A model generated the notes under the pieces. It had not been told where the DNA came from. It worked only from the letters and a program-made list of their open reading frames with translations, and made no database searches. Made by a program: the position numbers and the translations under genes. This document shows positions 35,601 through 44,834 of a stretch of 64,000 nt of DNA, in pieces (position 1 is the stretch's first letter; every line of letters begins with the position of its first letter). This DNA is from Yoonia sp034652275. GTDB lineage: Bacteria > Pseudomonadota > Alphaproteobacteria > Rhodobacterales > Rhodobacteraceae. The DNA is taken from assembly GCF_034652275.1 (NCBI RefSeq), contig NZ_JAXIWG010000005.1, positions 1 through 64,000 on the forward strand. The letters run 5' to 3'.

Positions 35601-36824
35601 TCAAAGAGGATCGCGGATCAGCGGGCAGGTCATGCAATGCGACCCGCCTCGCCCGCGTCCCAGTTCGGCACCGGAAATGGTGATGACTTCGACGCCCGCC
35701 TTGCGCAGCAGGGTGTTCGAATGTGTGTTGCGGGCATAGCCAACGACGACACCAGGGCTGATGCACAAGAGATTGTTGGCGTCATCCCATTGTTCGCGCT
35801 GGCTCTCGTAAGCGTCCCCGCCTGTCGGCACTGTGCGAAGTTTCTTCACGCCAAGCGCAGCGGCCACAACTTCGAGAAACGGCGCCTTTTCTGCGGTTAC
35901 CAGAACCTCGCCTTTGTCACCCGGTCGCAAGGAATAGGTCGCGATCGCATCCGTCACCTCGGCGAACACGGTCACCAGATCGCGGTCGCAGAAGGTGAAG
36001 ACAGTATCGAGGTGCATGGAAGACCGGGCGCGCGGAAACTGGCAGGCAATCACACGCTCTGCCCCGCCGCCTGCAAAAAGCGCGCGGGCGACTTGGCCCA
36101 CAGCCTGTGGCGTGGTGCGTTCACCCATGCCGATCAGGACGGTGGCATTGCCGATCGGCATGACATCGCCACCTTCCAGGGTGGCAAGCCCGTGATCCGC
36201 CATCGGATCGCCGTACCAGATCGGGAAATCGGCATCCGCGAAATCGGGGTGAAACTTGTAGATCGCGGCGAGGTTCAACGTCTCCAGCCGTCGCGCGGGC
36301 CAGAACATCGGGTTCAGCGTGACACCGCCATAGATCCAGCAGGAACTGTCGCGGGTGAATATCTGGTTCGGCATCGGCGCCAGCAGAAAGTCCTCGTCCC
36401 GCAGCATCGGTGCCACGACACCCGCCATCGGAACGGGCAATTCCGCCCGGCTCATCCCGCCGATCAGGATATGGGTCAGCGCATTGGCCGGCATTTCCAT
36501 CAGGCAGGCGTGCAGGTCAGCCGCCAGACCCACGCCCACTGAATTGTCGTTGATGCGCGCATCAAGCAGCCAGCGACGCGCCGCTGGTTTGGAGACGACC
36601 TCCTCCAGCATCTCGCGCATCAGCACCACTTCGACGCCACGTTCGCGCAGCACGTCGACAAAGGCCATGTGGTCGATACGGGCCTGTTTGACCCAAAGCA
36701 CATCATCGAACAGCAGGCTTTCGGCATTGGCAGGCGTCAGCCGCGCCATTTCCGATCCGGGCCGGTGCATCATCACGCGGCGTAACTGCCCCGCTTCGGA
36801 ATGAACGCCATAAGTAAGGGTCAT
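35601..36824 (-). CDS. arcA: Arginine deiminase ArcA
   Basis: 407 residues. Guanidino-group-modifying fold: VHSEAGQLRRVMMHRPG, PNQIFTRDSSCWI (FTRD), EGGDVMPIGNATVLIGMGERT, catalytic His in SMHLDTVFTF, and nucleophile Cys397 in GGSHCMTCP near the end. It hydrolyses arginine to citrulline and ammonia. The ATG overlaps the arcD stop (ATGA). Confidence 0.96.
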   Translation of the reverse strand: MTLTYGVHSEAGQLRRVMMHRPGSEMARLTPANAESLLFDDVLWVKQARIDHMAFVDVLRERGVEVVLMREMLEEVVSKPAARRWLLDARINDNSVGVGLAADLHACLMEMPANALTHILIGGMSRAELPVPMAGVVAPMLRDEDFLLAPMPNQIFTRDSSCWIYGGVTLNPMFWPARRLETLNLAAIYKFHPDFADADFPIWYGDPMADHGLATLEGGDVMPIGNATVLIGMGERTTPQAVGQVARALFAGGGAERVIACQFPRARSSMHLDTVFTFCDRDLVTVFAEVTDAIATYSLRPGDKGEVLVTAEKAPFLEVVAAALGVKKLRTVPTGGDAYESQREQWDDANNLLCISPGVVVGYARNTHSNTLLRKAGVEVITISGAELGRGRGGSHCMTCPLIRDPL

Positions 36825-38266
36825 GTGGGTGTGCCTCCTAACAAGGTGGCCAAGGCAAGGGCTGCCATGACGATGAGTGTCAAAACCACAAGCAGTGGCC
36901 AGACAAAGCGCAGCCAGCGTTCATAAGGGACGCGGCCGATAGCCAGCCCGCCCATCACGACTGCAGACGTTGGGGTGATCAGGTTCACCATGCCGCTGGC
37001 GGTCGCGAAAGCGGTGACCACCAGTTCGCGCTTGACGCCCGCAAAATCGGCCACCGGAGCGAGGATCGGCATCGACAAAACGGCAAGTCCCGAGGTCGAT
37101 GGGACAAAGAACGACAGTCCGACCTGGGTCCAGTAGATCACCAGAATGAAGGCTGTTTGCGACAGGCCCGCCACGCTTGTTTCCGCCGCGTGCAGGATCG
37201 TGTCGGTGATCATACCTGCGTCCATGATCACTACGATTCCGCGCGCCAGTCCGATAATCAGGGCGACACCCAAAAGATCGCGCGCACCGTTCACAAAGCT
37301 TTCGACCAGCTTGCCCTCACCCAGCCGGGCAAGGATGCCGATCAGGATGGCCGCGGCCAGAAAAAGCCCGCTCATTTCCGCCATCCACCAGCCGCCGATA
37401 GACACGCCCCAGATCATCACGCCAAAGGTCAGTGCAAACAGGACCAGGACGATCTTGTGCATCGCGGTAAATGGCGCGGCCTCGGTCGGGGTGTCGGCCA
37501 GAAAATGCGCCTCGTTCGCGGATTTCTTGTCATAGACCAGCGACTTTGCGGGATCAGCACGGACCTTTGCGGCATAGCGCATCACAAAGGCCACCGTCAC
37601 GGCCCAGCAAATCAGCAAAATGATCACCCGCAGTCCCAGACCGTCCGCAAAACTGATCCCCGCCGCATCGGAGGCGATGACGGTCGAGAACGCGTTGACG
37701 GTTGACCCCAGAACGCCGACGCCGGCACCCAGCAAGATCACGGCTACCGCCGTCAACGCATCATATTTGGCGGCAATCATCACAGGGATCAGCAGGACGT
37801 AAAAGGCCAGCGTCTCCTCGGCCATGCCATAGGTGGACCCGCCAAGGGCAAACAACGCCATCAGGATCGGGATCATCCAGTTCTCGCGCCCCTTCAGGCG
37901 GACCATGGCGCGGGCGATTCCCGCATCAATGGCTCCCGTGGCGGTCACAACACCGATAAACCCGCCAATGATCAGCACGAACAGCGACACATCGATGGCG
38001 CGGGCGACATAGTCGATAGGGTCGTAAAAGCCCGCGATCGGGGCAAGGATGACATCGACCACGCCTTGTGGGGCCGCGTCTGTGCGTGCGTAGGTTCCCG
38101 CGATGGGCACGTCCTTGCCCAGAGCTTCGGAAGCTGAACGCTCGTATTGGCCTGCCGGGATGATCCAAGTCAGAGCCGCGACCAGAACGATCAATGCAAA
38201 CAGAATCGTGAATGCAGACGGAAAGCGGGGCCCCTGCTTGGTGCCTTGTTCTTCGGTGGATGGCAT
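36821..38266 (-). CDS. arcD: YfcC-type carrier, probable arginine/ornithine antiporter
   Basis: 481 residues from the ATG at 38266, with GGGGAG about eight bases upstream; an in-frame GTG/ATG-type start further up (38314) lacks a site. About 12 membrane helices. The first helix FTILFALIVLVAALTWIIPAGQY with the IPAGQYER motif, and GGSTYGMAEETLAFYVLLIPV, place it in the YfcC/AitC (C4-dicarboxylate anaerobic carrier-like) family that replaces the classical ArcD permease in many bacteria. First gene of the arc operon, so import of arginine against ornithine is the likely job; the symbol follows operon role. Confidence 0.85.
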   Translation of the reverse strand: MPSTEEQGTKQGPRFPSAFTILFALIVLVAALTWIIPAGQYERSASEALGKDVPIAGTYARTDAAPQGVVDVILAPIAGFYDPIDYVARAIDVSLFVLIIGGFIGVVTATGAIDAGIARAMVRLKGRENWMIPILMALFALGGSTYGMAEETLAFYVLLIPVMIAAKYDALTAVAVILLGAGVGVLGSTVNAFSTVIASDAAGISFADGLGLRVIILLICWAVTVAFVMRYAAKVRADPAKSLVYDKKSANEAHFLADTPTEAAPFTAMHKIVLVLFALTFGVMIWGVSIGGWWMAEMSGLFLAAAILIGILARLGEGKLVESFVNGARDLLGVALIIGLARGIVVIMDAGMITDTILHAAETSVAGLSQTAFILVIYWTQVGLSFFVPSTSGLAVLSMPILAPVADFAGVKRELVVTAFATASGMVNLITPTSAVVMGGLAIGRVPYERWLRFVWPLLVVLTLIVMAALALATLLGGTPT

Positions 38267-38413
38267 CGTGCTGTGCTCCCCATGGGTCAGGTGTGTGCGC
38301 AGCGTATCCGCCACCGGGCATAGCCGGGCTAATGCAGATCAGGGCGGTCTGGATAATTGCCGAATAAGGTGCCGCACGTTGGACGGGTGTTTTGGCCGGA
38401 ACAGGAGACGTTG

Positions 38414-41110
38414 ATGAACGATCAGGCGGACCACACCCTTGATGCGCATGCAGAGGTTGTCGAGGATGTGCTCAAATCGCTGTCGGCAACGGCCGACGGC
38501 TTGTCGTCAACGGAAGCGGCGACCAGACTGGACGATTACGGGCCGAACCAGCTGGCGCAGGCGCCAAGGCGATGGGCTGTGCTGCGCTTTCTTGCACATT
38601 TCCACAATGTCCTGATCTATGTGCTGATCGGCGCGGCGGTGGTGACAGCGTTGCTGTCGCAATGGATCGATACCGGCGTGATCCTGGCGGTTGTCGTGGT
38701 CAATGCGGTGATTGGCTTCGTGCAGGAAGGTCGCGCCGAAACGGCAATGGAGGCGATCCGAACGATGCTGGCGCCGCATGCGTCAGTGTTGCGCGACGGA
38801 CGGCGGGTCGATGTCGATGCCGCAGATCTGGTTCCGGGCGATCTCGTGCTGCTGGAACCAGGCGACAAGGTGCCAGCCGATCTGCGATTGATCGAGGTCA
38901 GGGGCCTGCAAGTGCAAGAGGCCATCCTGACCGGCGAGTCGGTCGCCGTCGAAAAGACAACAGAAGCGGTAGCGTCCGATGCTTCACTGGGAGATCGCAC
39001 CGGCGTGGCTTTCAGTGGCACCCTGATTGCCGCAGGCACCGGGCGTGGCGTGGTGATTTCTACAGGAGCCGCAACCGAGATCGGCAAGGTCAGTGACCTG
39101 CTTGGCAAGGTCGAGGTTCTAACAACGCCGCTGGTCAAACAAATGGACCGTTTCGCCCGGTGGCTGACGGTGCTGATCGTGCTGCTGGCCGCGGTCTTGT
39201 TGCTATATGGCTATTTTGTCCGCGATATCGCGTTTGCCGAACAGTTCATGGCCGTGGTTGGCCTTGCCGTCGCGGCCATCCCCGAAGGCTTGCCTGCCGT
39301 GATGACCATCACGCTTTCGGTCGGCGTTCAGGCGATGGCGCGCCGCAACGCAATCGTGCGTCGCTTGCCCGCGATAGAGACCATCGGCGCAGTGTCGGTG
39401 ATCTGCACCGACAAGACCGGCACGCTGACCCGCAACGAGATGATGGTGGCCAGCGCCGTGCTGACCTCGGGCAGCGTGACCATTGACGGGATCGGCTATG
39501 CCCCGGATGGCGAGATCAGCCCCACCCCGGGCTCGGGCGCGCTGGACGACGCGGGCCTGATTGCGCTTTTGTGCAATGATGCGGATCTGTCGCAAAAGGA
39601 TGAAGGCTGGCAGGTAGCGGGCGACCCGATGGAAGGCGCGCTGCTGGCGTTTGCCGCAAAGACGGGGGCCGATGCCGCAGGCTGGACCCGCCACGACGAG
39701 ATACCCTTCGACGCCGCCAATCGTTTTATGGCGGTATTGGTCGAAGGGCCGGACCAACAACGACTGGTTTTGATCAAGGGCGCACCAGAGCGTGTCCTCG
39801 CGATGTGCGGCGATCAGAATGGGCCGGAAGGGCCAGAGCCGCTTGATACGGCATTCTGGAATGGCGAGGCCGAGCGCATTGCAGCGCAAGGTCAACGGTT
39901 GCTGGGGTTGGCCCTGTGCAAGGCCCCGAAGGGTGCGTTGAACGCGGCCAGCCTCGACGGAAAGCTGAGTTTAGTGGCCTTGGTCGGATTGATCGATCCG
40001 CCGCGTCAGGAAGCGATTGAAGCAGTGGCTGACTGTCACGCGGCCGGTATCGCGGTCAAGATGATCACTGGCGATCATGCCGGAACCGCTGGTGCGATTG
40101 GGCGCCAGATCGGGCTGAAAAACCCCGGTTCGGTGCTGACCGGCGCTGACATCGAAAAACTGGGCGATGCCGATCTGGCCTTTGCGGTGATCGAGACCAA
40201 CATTTTCGCCCGCACATCGCCCGCGCACAAGCTGCGCCTTGTCATGGCGCTTCAGGCCAAGGAATTGACCGTTGCGATGACCGGCGACGGGGTCAACGAC
40301 GCCCCCGCATTGAAACGCGCCGATGTCGGCATTGCGATGGGGGTCACAGGCTCCGAGGCAGCAAAGGAGGCCGCAGATCTTGTTCTGGCCGACGATAACT
40401 TCGCGTCCATCGTGGCAGCCGTCCGAGAGGGGCGCACAGTCTATGACAACATCCGCAAGGTCATTTCATGGACACTGCCGACCAATGCGGGCGAAGCTGG
40501 GACAATCATCATTGCCCTGCTGCTCGGCATGTCACTGCCGATCTCGCCCATTCAGATTCTCTGGGTCAACCTGATCACCGCCACAACGCTAGGACTGGCA
40601 CTGGCTTTCGAACCGACCGAGGCGAATACGATGAAACGCCCGCCCCGCGCACGCAAGGCACCGTTGCTGACCGGTGCCCTTGTCTGGCAGGTGGCTTTCG
40701 TCTCTGTCTTATTCGTTGCGGCAATTTTCGGGATATTTGCCTATGCCAAGAACGAGGGACATGACCTTGCGCTGGCCCAGACGATTGCCATGAACATGGT
40801 CGTGGTGCTGGAGATCTTCTATCTCTTTTTCATTCGCAACCTACGCAGCACGTCGCTGACATGGGCCGCGATCCGCGGCACGAAAGCAGTGTGGATCTGT
40901 CTGGCCATCGTGGTGCCGGCGCAAGTTGTCGTGACCTACCTGCCGCTGGCACAGGGAATCTTTGGCACAGCATCGGTGTCGCTGACCGATGCTCTGCTGA
41001 TTGTCGGGGTCGGCGCAGTGTTCTTTGCGATCATCGAGGTGGAAAAACAGATCCGCCTCGGTTTGACTGCCCCGGACGACCGGTCCCTGATCTTTGACGT
41101 GACAGGGTGA
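38414..41110 (+). CDS. P2A-type cation-transporting ATPase
   Basis: 898 residues from the ATG at 38414 with AGGAGA six bases upstream. An N-terminal cation ATPase domain (HTLDAHAEVVEDVLKSL, YGPNQL) precedes the actuator motif LTGESVAV, the M4 helix motif VAAIPEGLPAVMTI typical of Ca2+/SERCA-like (P2A) pumps, phosphorylated Asp333 in CTDKTGTLT, the KGAPERVL nucleotide site, MTGDGVNDAP, and four C-terminal helices. It probably exports Ca2+ or a related divalent cation; Mn2+ cannot be excluded. Divergent from the arc operon across about 150 bp; no FNR-like palindrome was seen there. Confidence 0.92.
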   Translation: MNDQADHTLDAHAEVVEDVLKSLSATADGLSSTEAATRLDDYGPNQLAQAPRRWAVLRFLAHFHNVLIYVLIGAAVVTALLSQWIDTGVILAVVVVNAVIGFVQEGRAETAMEAIRTMLAPHASVLRDGRRVDVDAADLVPGDLVLLEPGDKVPADLRLIEVRGLQVQEAILTGESVAVEKTTEAVASDASLGDRTGVAFSGTLIAAGTGRGVVISTGAATEIGKVSDLLGKVEVLTTPLVKQMDRFARWLTVLIVLLAAVLLLYGYFVRDIAFAEQFMAVVGLAVAAIPEGLPAVMTITLSVGVQAMARRNAIVRRLPAIETIGAVSVICTDKTGTLTRNEMMVASAVLTSGSVTIDGIGYAPDGEISPTPGSGALDDAGLIALLCNDADLSQKDEGWQVAGDPMEGALLAFAAKTGADAAGWTRHDEIPFDAANRFMAVLVEGPDQQRLVLIKGAPERVLAMCGDQNGPEGPEPLDTAFWNGEAERIAAQGQRLLGLALCKAPKGALNAASLDGKLSLVALVGLIDPPRQEAIEAVADCHAAGIAVKMITGDHAGTAGAIGRQIGLKNPGSVLTGADIEKLGDADLAFAVIETNIFARTSPAHKLRLVMALQAKELTVAMTGDGVNDAPALKRADVGIAMGVTGSEAAKEAADLVLADDNFASIVAAVREGRTVYDNIRKVISWTLPTNAGEAGTIIIALLLGMSLPISPIQILWVNLITATTLGLALAFEPTEANTMKRPPRARKAPLLTGALVWQVAFVSVLFVAAIFGIFAYAKNEGHDLALAQTIAMNMVVVLEIFYLFFIRNLRSTSLTWAAIRGTKAVWICLAIVVPAQVVVTYLPLAQGIFGTASVSLTDALLIVGVGAVFFAIIEVEKQIRLGLTAPDDRSLIFDVTG

Positions 41111-41233
41111 TTGTTGACGACCCCCCGGTCTCCTTTGCAACACGGATGATGCGAGTTCAGTCCCGGATGCGGCTCAGCCAAAGTGTCGGCACAAAGAAAC
41201 CGAGATCGCTCGACCAGTTACGAAGGGCCAACC

Positions 41234-41408
41234 TTACGCTGTGACATCATCCAGACTGACACTCATCGCATCGGCCAAGGCGCGCCGGGTTGCGACGGAG
41301 CCCTGCTTTCGGCCTGTCTCGATCTCGGCCACAGTAACGCGGTTCACGCCTGCTTTTTCGGCAAGGGCCGCTTGTGTTATTCTGGTCTGCTCTCGCTGCT
41401 TTCGTCAT
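41234..41408 (-). pseudogene. XRE-family helix-turn-helix regulator, frameshifted
   Basis: Ending at the TAA at 41236-41234, one minus frame reads TRITQAALAEKAGVNRVTV then AEIETGRKQGSVATRRALADAMSVSLDDVTA, a clear XRE/Cro helix-turn-helix. Its frame has a TGA just upstream of RKQREQ and no start codon. An ATG at 41408 in another frame (MTKAAR) would fit if one base were lost or gained near 41385. So this is a broken small regulator or antitoxin-like gene. Confidence 0.6.
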
Positions 41409-41531
41409 CTACTGGCTGTGAAAGTAAATGTGTCCAGACCCTAGGAACTCGGCCTTGGCCGGGCTGATCATATCGTTGTCGCCGCAGACAATCCGGATGC
41501 GGAGAACGGGGCTTTTGGTATCCTTGTTCAC
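41409..41531 (-). pseudogene. ModE-like winged-helix N-terminal fragment
   Basis: 40 codons from GTG 41531: the segment SPVLRIRIVCGDNDMISPAKAEFL resembles the first strand and helix of roseobacter ModE-type (molybdate-responsive) winged-helix regulators, which normally continue with a GSI-x-AAG helix. Here it breaks after EFL and stops at a TAG that abuts the ATG of the XRE remnant. It starts 24 bases after the ABC ATPase stop. Confidence 0.45.
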
Positions 41532-41554
41532 CGTCCGATGCCTTGTGCAGAAAT

Positions 41555-42973
41555 TCAAAAACTTCCAGCAATTGACGGTTTTCTATCGTCACCCAATTCA
41601 ATCACACGGTGGCATGCTGTCTGCAGGACGGCCCTGTCGTGGCTGACCAGCACAATCGCGGAGCCGGTCGCTGCGACTCGGTGCAAGGCGGCGATCACGC
41701 GGGCCTTTTGCCGCGGATCAAGGGCGCTGGTGGGTTCATCCGCGACCAGCAAGCGTGGCGGGCGGATCAGGGCCCGCGCGATTGCGATCCGCTGGCATTG
41801 CCCGGTGGAAAGGGTGCCCGGTCGCGCATCGGGCGACAGATGGCCAAGGCTGACATTGACCAGCGCCTGCACAGCCAAGGCGCGATGTGCGGCACCTGAT
41901 AGGCGGTCGCGCCATCTTGTACGCAAAGGCTCTGACACGATGCGCCAAAGCGGCCAGCGCGGGTTCAGGCTGCCTTGCGCATCCTGAAAGATCGGCATCA
42001 CCGCACCCGCCGGCAGGTTGGGTGAAACGGCGCCTGCTGTCGGTGCCAGCCGACCGGAAAGCACGCGCAGTAGCGTGGATTTCCCGCTGCCAGAGGGGCC
42101 AGCGACGCCCAGAACCTCGCCTGCTTTCAGATCAATCTGCAGGTCGTCGAACAGCATCCGCGCGCCCAGCCGCATGCCCAGACCGCGCGCAGACATCAAC
42201 GGCTTTGCACCCGCTGCAATCGGCGGCGGAAGTGGCAGTGCGGCAGCGCTGGTAAAGCGGCGCACATGGACGGGTGCGGTCGTGGTCACGCTGTCGCAGG
42301 CCATACATTCCGCCACGATCCGCCCTGTCTCAAGCAGGATAACGCGGTCGGCACGCGCGCTCATCAGCGCAAGGTCATGGCTGACGATCAGCGTGCCCCG
42401 CCCAGCGCTGCGGCACAGGTCGATTACCCGCCCCGCGTGATCGGCATCAAGCGCCGAGCTTGGCTCGTCCGCCAGCAGTACCTGTGGATCAAGCGCGAGG
42501 GCGGCAGCAATGCTGGCCCGTTGTAACATCCCGCCACTCCATTGATGCGGATAAAGTGCAAGGGCGGCGGGATCGATGCGCAGCTGATCCATCAGCGCAG
42601 CGATCCGTGCAGGGTCTGGCGTCAGGCCGCGTGCAAGCCAAGGCTCTGCGATATGATTGCGCACCGGCGACAGGGGCGCGCAGGCGGCGAAAGGGTCTTG
42701 GGCCACAAAACCGATGGCTTGCCCCAGCAGCGCGCGCATGGCGCGCCGGTCGGTCGGGTCGATGACCTTCCCTGCGATCTCGACCCTGCCGGTGATCCGT
42801 GCGGTCGGCGGCAGCAGGCCCAGAAGCGCGCGCATCAGCGTGGTTTTACCACTGCCCGAGGCCCCGATCAGCGCCAGCACCTCGCCTTTGCGCAGGGTAA
42901 AGCTGATGTCCGATACAACCGGCCGCCCGCCATAGGCGACGCCGAGTCCCGTGACTTGCAGCACGACCGTCAC
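41555..42973 (-). CDS. Fused double ATPase of an Opp/Nik-type ABC transporter
   Basis: 472 residues from GTG 42973, which overlaps the permease stop (GTGA). Two full ABC modules are present. First: Walker A GASGSGKTT, signature WSGGMLQRA, Walker B VLLADEP. Second: Walker A GPSGSGKST, signature LSTGQCQRI, Walker B LLVADEP. This is the OppD-OppF (or NikD-NikE) pair in one chain. The linker of about 30 residues is Pro/Ala-rich. It powers the two permeases encoded just upstream. Last gene of the riboswitch-led operon. Confidence 0.92.
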   Translation of the reverse strand: MTVVLQVTGLGVAYGGRPVVSDISFTLRKGEVLALIGASGSGKTTLMRALLGLLPPTARITGRVEIAGKVIDPTDRRAMRALLGQAIGFVAQDPFAACAPLSPVRNHIAEPWLARGLTPDPARIAALMDQLRIDPAALALYPHQWSGGMLQRASIAAALALDPQVLLADEPSSALDADHAGRVIDLCRSAGRGTLIVSHDLALMSARADRVILLETGRIVAECMACDSVTTTAPVHVRRFTSAAALPLPPPIAAGAKPLMSARGLGMRLGARMLFDDLQIDLKAGEVLGVAGPSGSGKSTLLRVLSGRLAPTAGAVSPNLPAGAVMPIFQDAQGSLNPRWPLWRIVSEPLRTRWRDRLSGAAHRALAVQALVNVSLGHLSPDARPGTLSTGQCQRIAIARALIRPPRLLVADEPTSALDPRQKARVIAALHRVAATGSAIVLVSHDRAVLQTACHRVIELGDDRKPSIAGSF

Positions 42974-43851
42974 GACCGGCCCTCGGGTGTGGTGATGTCG
43001 CGCAAAGCCTCGCCCAGCTGGTTCGACGCAAGGACAGCGGCAAAGATCAATGCAGCAGGCGCAATCAGCAGCCAAGGCGCGATCGTGAAATAGAACCGCG
43101 AATCCGCCAGCATCGCACCCCATTCCGCATGAGGCACCTGCACGCCAAGGCCCAGAAACGAAAACGCCGATATAGCGGCGATCATCCCGCCCATGCCCAA
43201 TGTGGCAAGAACAGCAAGCTGCCATGCAACGGCTGGCAGGATATGCGCGATCAACACCTGCCATGGTGCGCGGCCCATCATGCGCGCGGCCTCGACATGC
43301 GGGCGTGCAGCAGCGTCAAGCGCTGTCGCACGGGCAAGGCGGGCGTAGTATGCCCAGTCCGCCACCGCCAGCGCGAACAGAAGGTTCAGATAACCCGGCC
43401 CCAGCAAACCCAGTACCGCAAAGGCAAAGATCAGCCCCGGCAGCGCCATCATCACGTCAACAATGCGCATCAGAACGATATCGAGCAGCCCGCCTGCAAC
43501 GGCCGCAACGACGCCGACGATAAGGCCCACACCAAACACCAGCGCCATGACAAGTGCCGCCCCGCCCAACGACCTGTGCGCCCCATCTGCCAGTCGTGCC
43601 AGTTGGTCACGCCCTGTGGCATCGGTGCCCAGCCAATGCTCTGCCGATGGTGCCGCAAGGGTCTTGGCATAGTTCGGCAGGTTCGGATCATGTGGCAACA
43701 GCGCGGGCCCAAGCACAGCCAGCAACACCAACGCCAGCATCAGCAACAGCCCTGCCCGCCCCTGCCGGTGCTGCCAAAGCGCAGCCAGCAGACCATCGGA
43801 TGCGGCGGTGCGGGTGCGCGGCCATGCGCCTCCTGCCGTCAGCCGGATCAT
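42970..43851 (-). CDS. ABC transporter permease, OppC/NikC type
   Basis: 293 residues. An N-terminal cytoplasmic tail is followed by a helix (LLLMLALVLLAVLGPALL), the OppC_N-like HDPNLPNYAKTLAAPSAEHWLGTDATGRDQLARL block, and five further helices. The EAA loop is EAARMMGRAPWQVLIAHILP. It overlaps the partner permease and the ATPase gene by 4 bases each. Together with its neighbours it forms a complete importer. Confidence 0.92.
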   Translation of the reverse strand: MIRLTAGGAWPRTRTAASDGLLAALWQHRQGRAGLLLMLALVLLAVLGPALLPHDPNLPNYAKTLAAPSAEHWLGTDATGRDQLARLADGAHRSLGGAALVMALVFGVGLIVGVVAAVAGGLLDIVLMRIVDVMMALPGLIFAFAVLGLLGPGYLNLLFALAVADWAYYARLARATALDAAARPHVEAARMMGRAPWQVLIAHILPAVAWQLAVLATLGMGGMIAAISAFSFLGLGVQVPHAEWGAMLADSRFYFTIAPWLLIAPAALIFAAVLASNQLGEALRDITTPEGRS

Positions 43852-44834
43852 GTTTGCGCCCCCTGCCCGCGCAGACGCGGATCAAGCCAGAGCGCGGCAA
43901 GATCGATCAGCAGGCTGGCGCCGACATAGGCCAGCACAGCCAGCAGGACAAAGGCCTGTATCACCGGCACATCGCGGACCGAAAGGGCCATCAGCACATG
44001 TTCGCCCAGACCGGGCCAGGTAAAGATTACCTCGATCACCGGACTGCCGCCGATCAGCCCGCCGATGCTGATACCGACCGCCGTCAGAAAAGGTAAAGCG
44101 GCACCGGGCAGCGCCTGCCGCGTCAGGATGCGCCCTTCGGATGCGCCGCGTGCGCGGGCGACATCAGCATGGCCCTGTGCCATCTGCGCAAGCAAGCCTG
44201 CCCGCAAAAGCTGGGTCCACCCCGCCGCGCGGTCAATGCCGATGACCATGGCCGCAATCACCAGCGTCATGCCAGCCCCGCCCGACAGCACCCGCCCCAG
44301 CCCCATGCCAACCACGACGAATTGCATGACAAGCAAGGCCAAAACGAATGACGGCAGCGCCGCCATCATCCGTGTATAGGCTAACACCAGACGGTCCGGC
44401 CATCGCCCGACCCAGCGGGCGGCCACCAGCGCCAGTGCCAGTGACCAGACAACCGAAATGGCAAGCCCTGTCCCCACGAGGCGCAGCGTCGCTGGCAGGC
44501 GTGCGGCGATTTCAGCCATCACGGGCTGGCCTGTGCGCCACGAGAACCCGAAATCTCCGGTCAGCACGCCGCGCAACCACACCAGATACTGTTGCCACAG
44601 CGGCAGGTCCGTCCCCAACTGCGCGCGCAATGCTGCGATCTGTTCCAGCGTCGGCTCTTCAATCCGGCGCGCGGCAAGGATCATGTTCACCGGATCACCG
44701 GGCGCAAGTGGCATCATCGCCCAGACCAGCAGGCTCGCGCCCACGACAGACAGACCCGCCTGCATGATCTTGGCCGCAGGGGCGCGGGCGCCGGATCGCC
44801 AGCGCCGCTGTGTTATGGTCGCTGCGTCACTCAC
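43848..44834 (-). CDS. ABC transporter permease, OppB/NikB type
   Basis: 328 residues from GTG 44834, which lies in the tail of the binding-protein gene (GTGAGTGA), so the two are coupled; the longer open frame above is only overlap. The first helix and the LAPGDPVNMILAARRIEEPTLEQIAALRAQLGTDLPLWQQYLVWL stretch (in shorter blocks) are typical of OppB/NikB proteins. EAA loop: DVARARGASEGRILTRQALP. Six membrane helices. Confidence 0.9.
   Translation of the reverse strand: MSDAATITQRRWRSGARAPAAKIMQAGLSVVGASLLVWAMMPLAPGDPVNMILAARRIEEPTLEQIAALRAQLGTDLPLWQQYLVWLRGVLTGDFGFSWRTGQPVMAEIAARLPATLRLVGTGLAISVVWSLALALVAARWVGRWPDRLVLAYTRMMAALPSFVLALLVMQFVVVGMGLGRVLSGGAGMTLVIAAMVIGIDRAAGWTQLLRAGLLAQMAQGHADVARARGASEGRILTRQALPGAALPFLTAVGISIGGLIGGSPVIEVIFTWPGLGEHVLMALSVRDVPVIQAFVLLAVLAYVGASLLIDLAALWLDPRLRGQGAQT

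Noticed and set aside
35130..36542. 470-codon plus frame across arcB and arcA
   Set aside because: Antisense shadow of two certain genes, with His- and Arg-rich composition.
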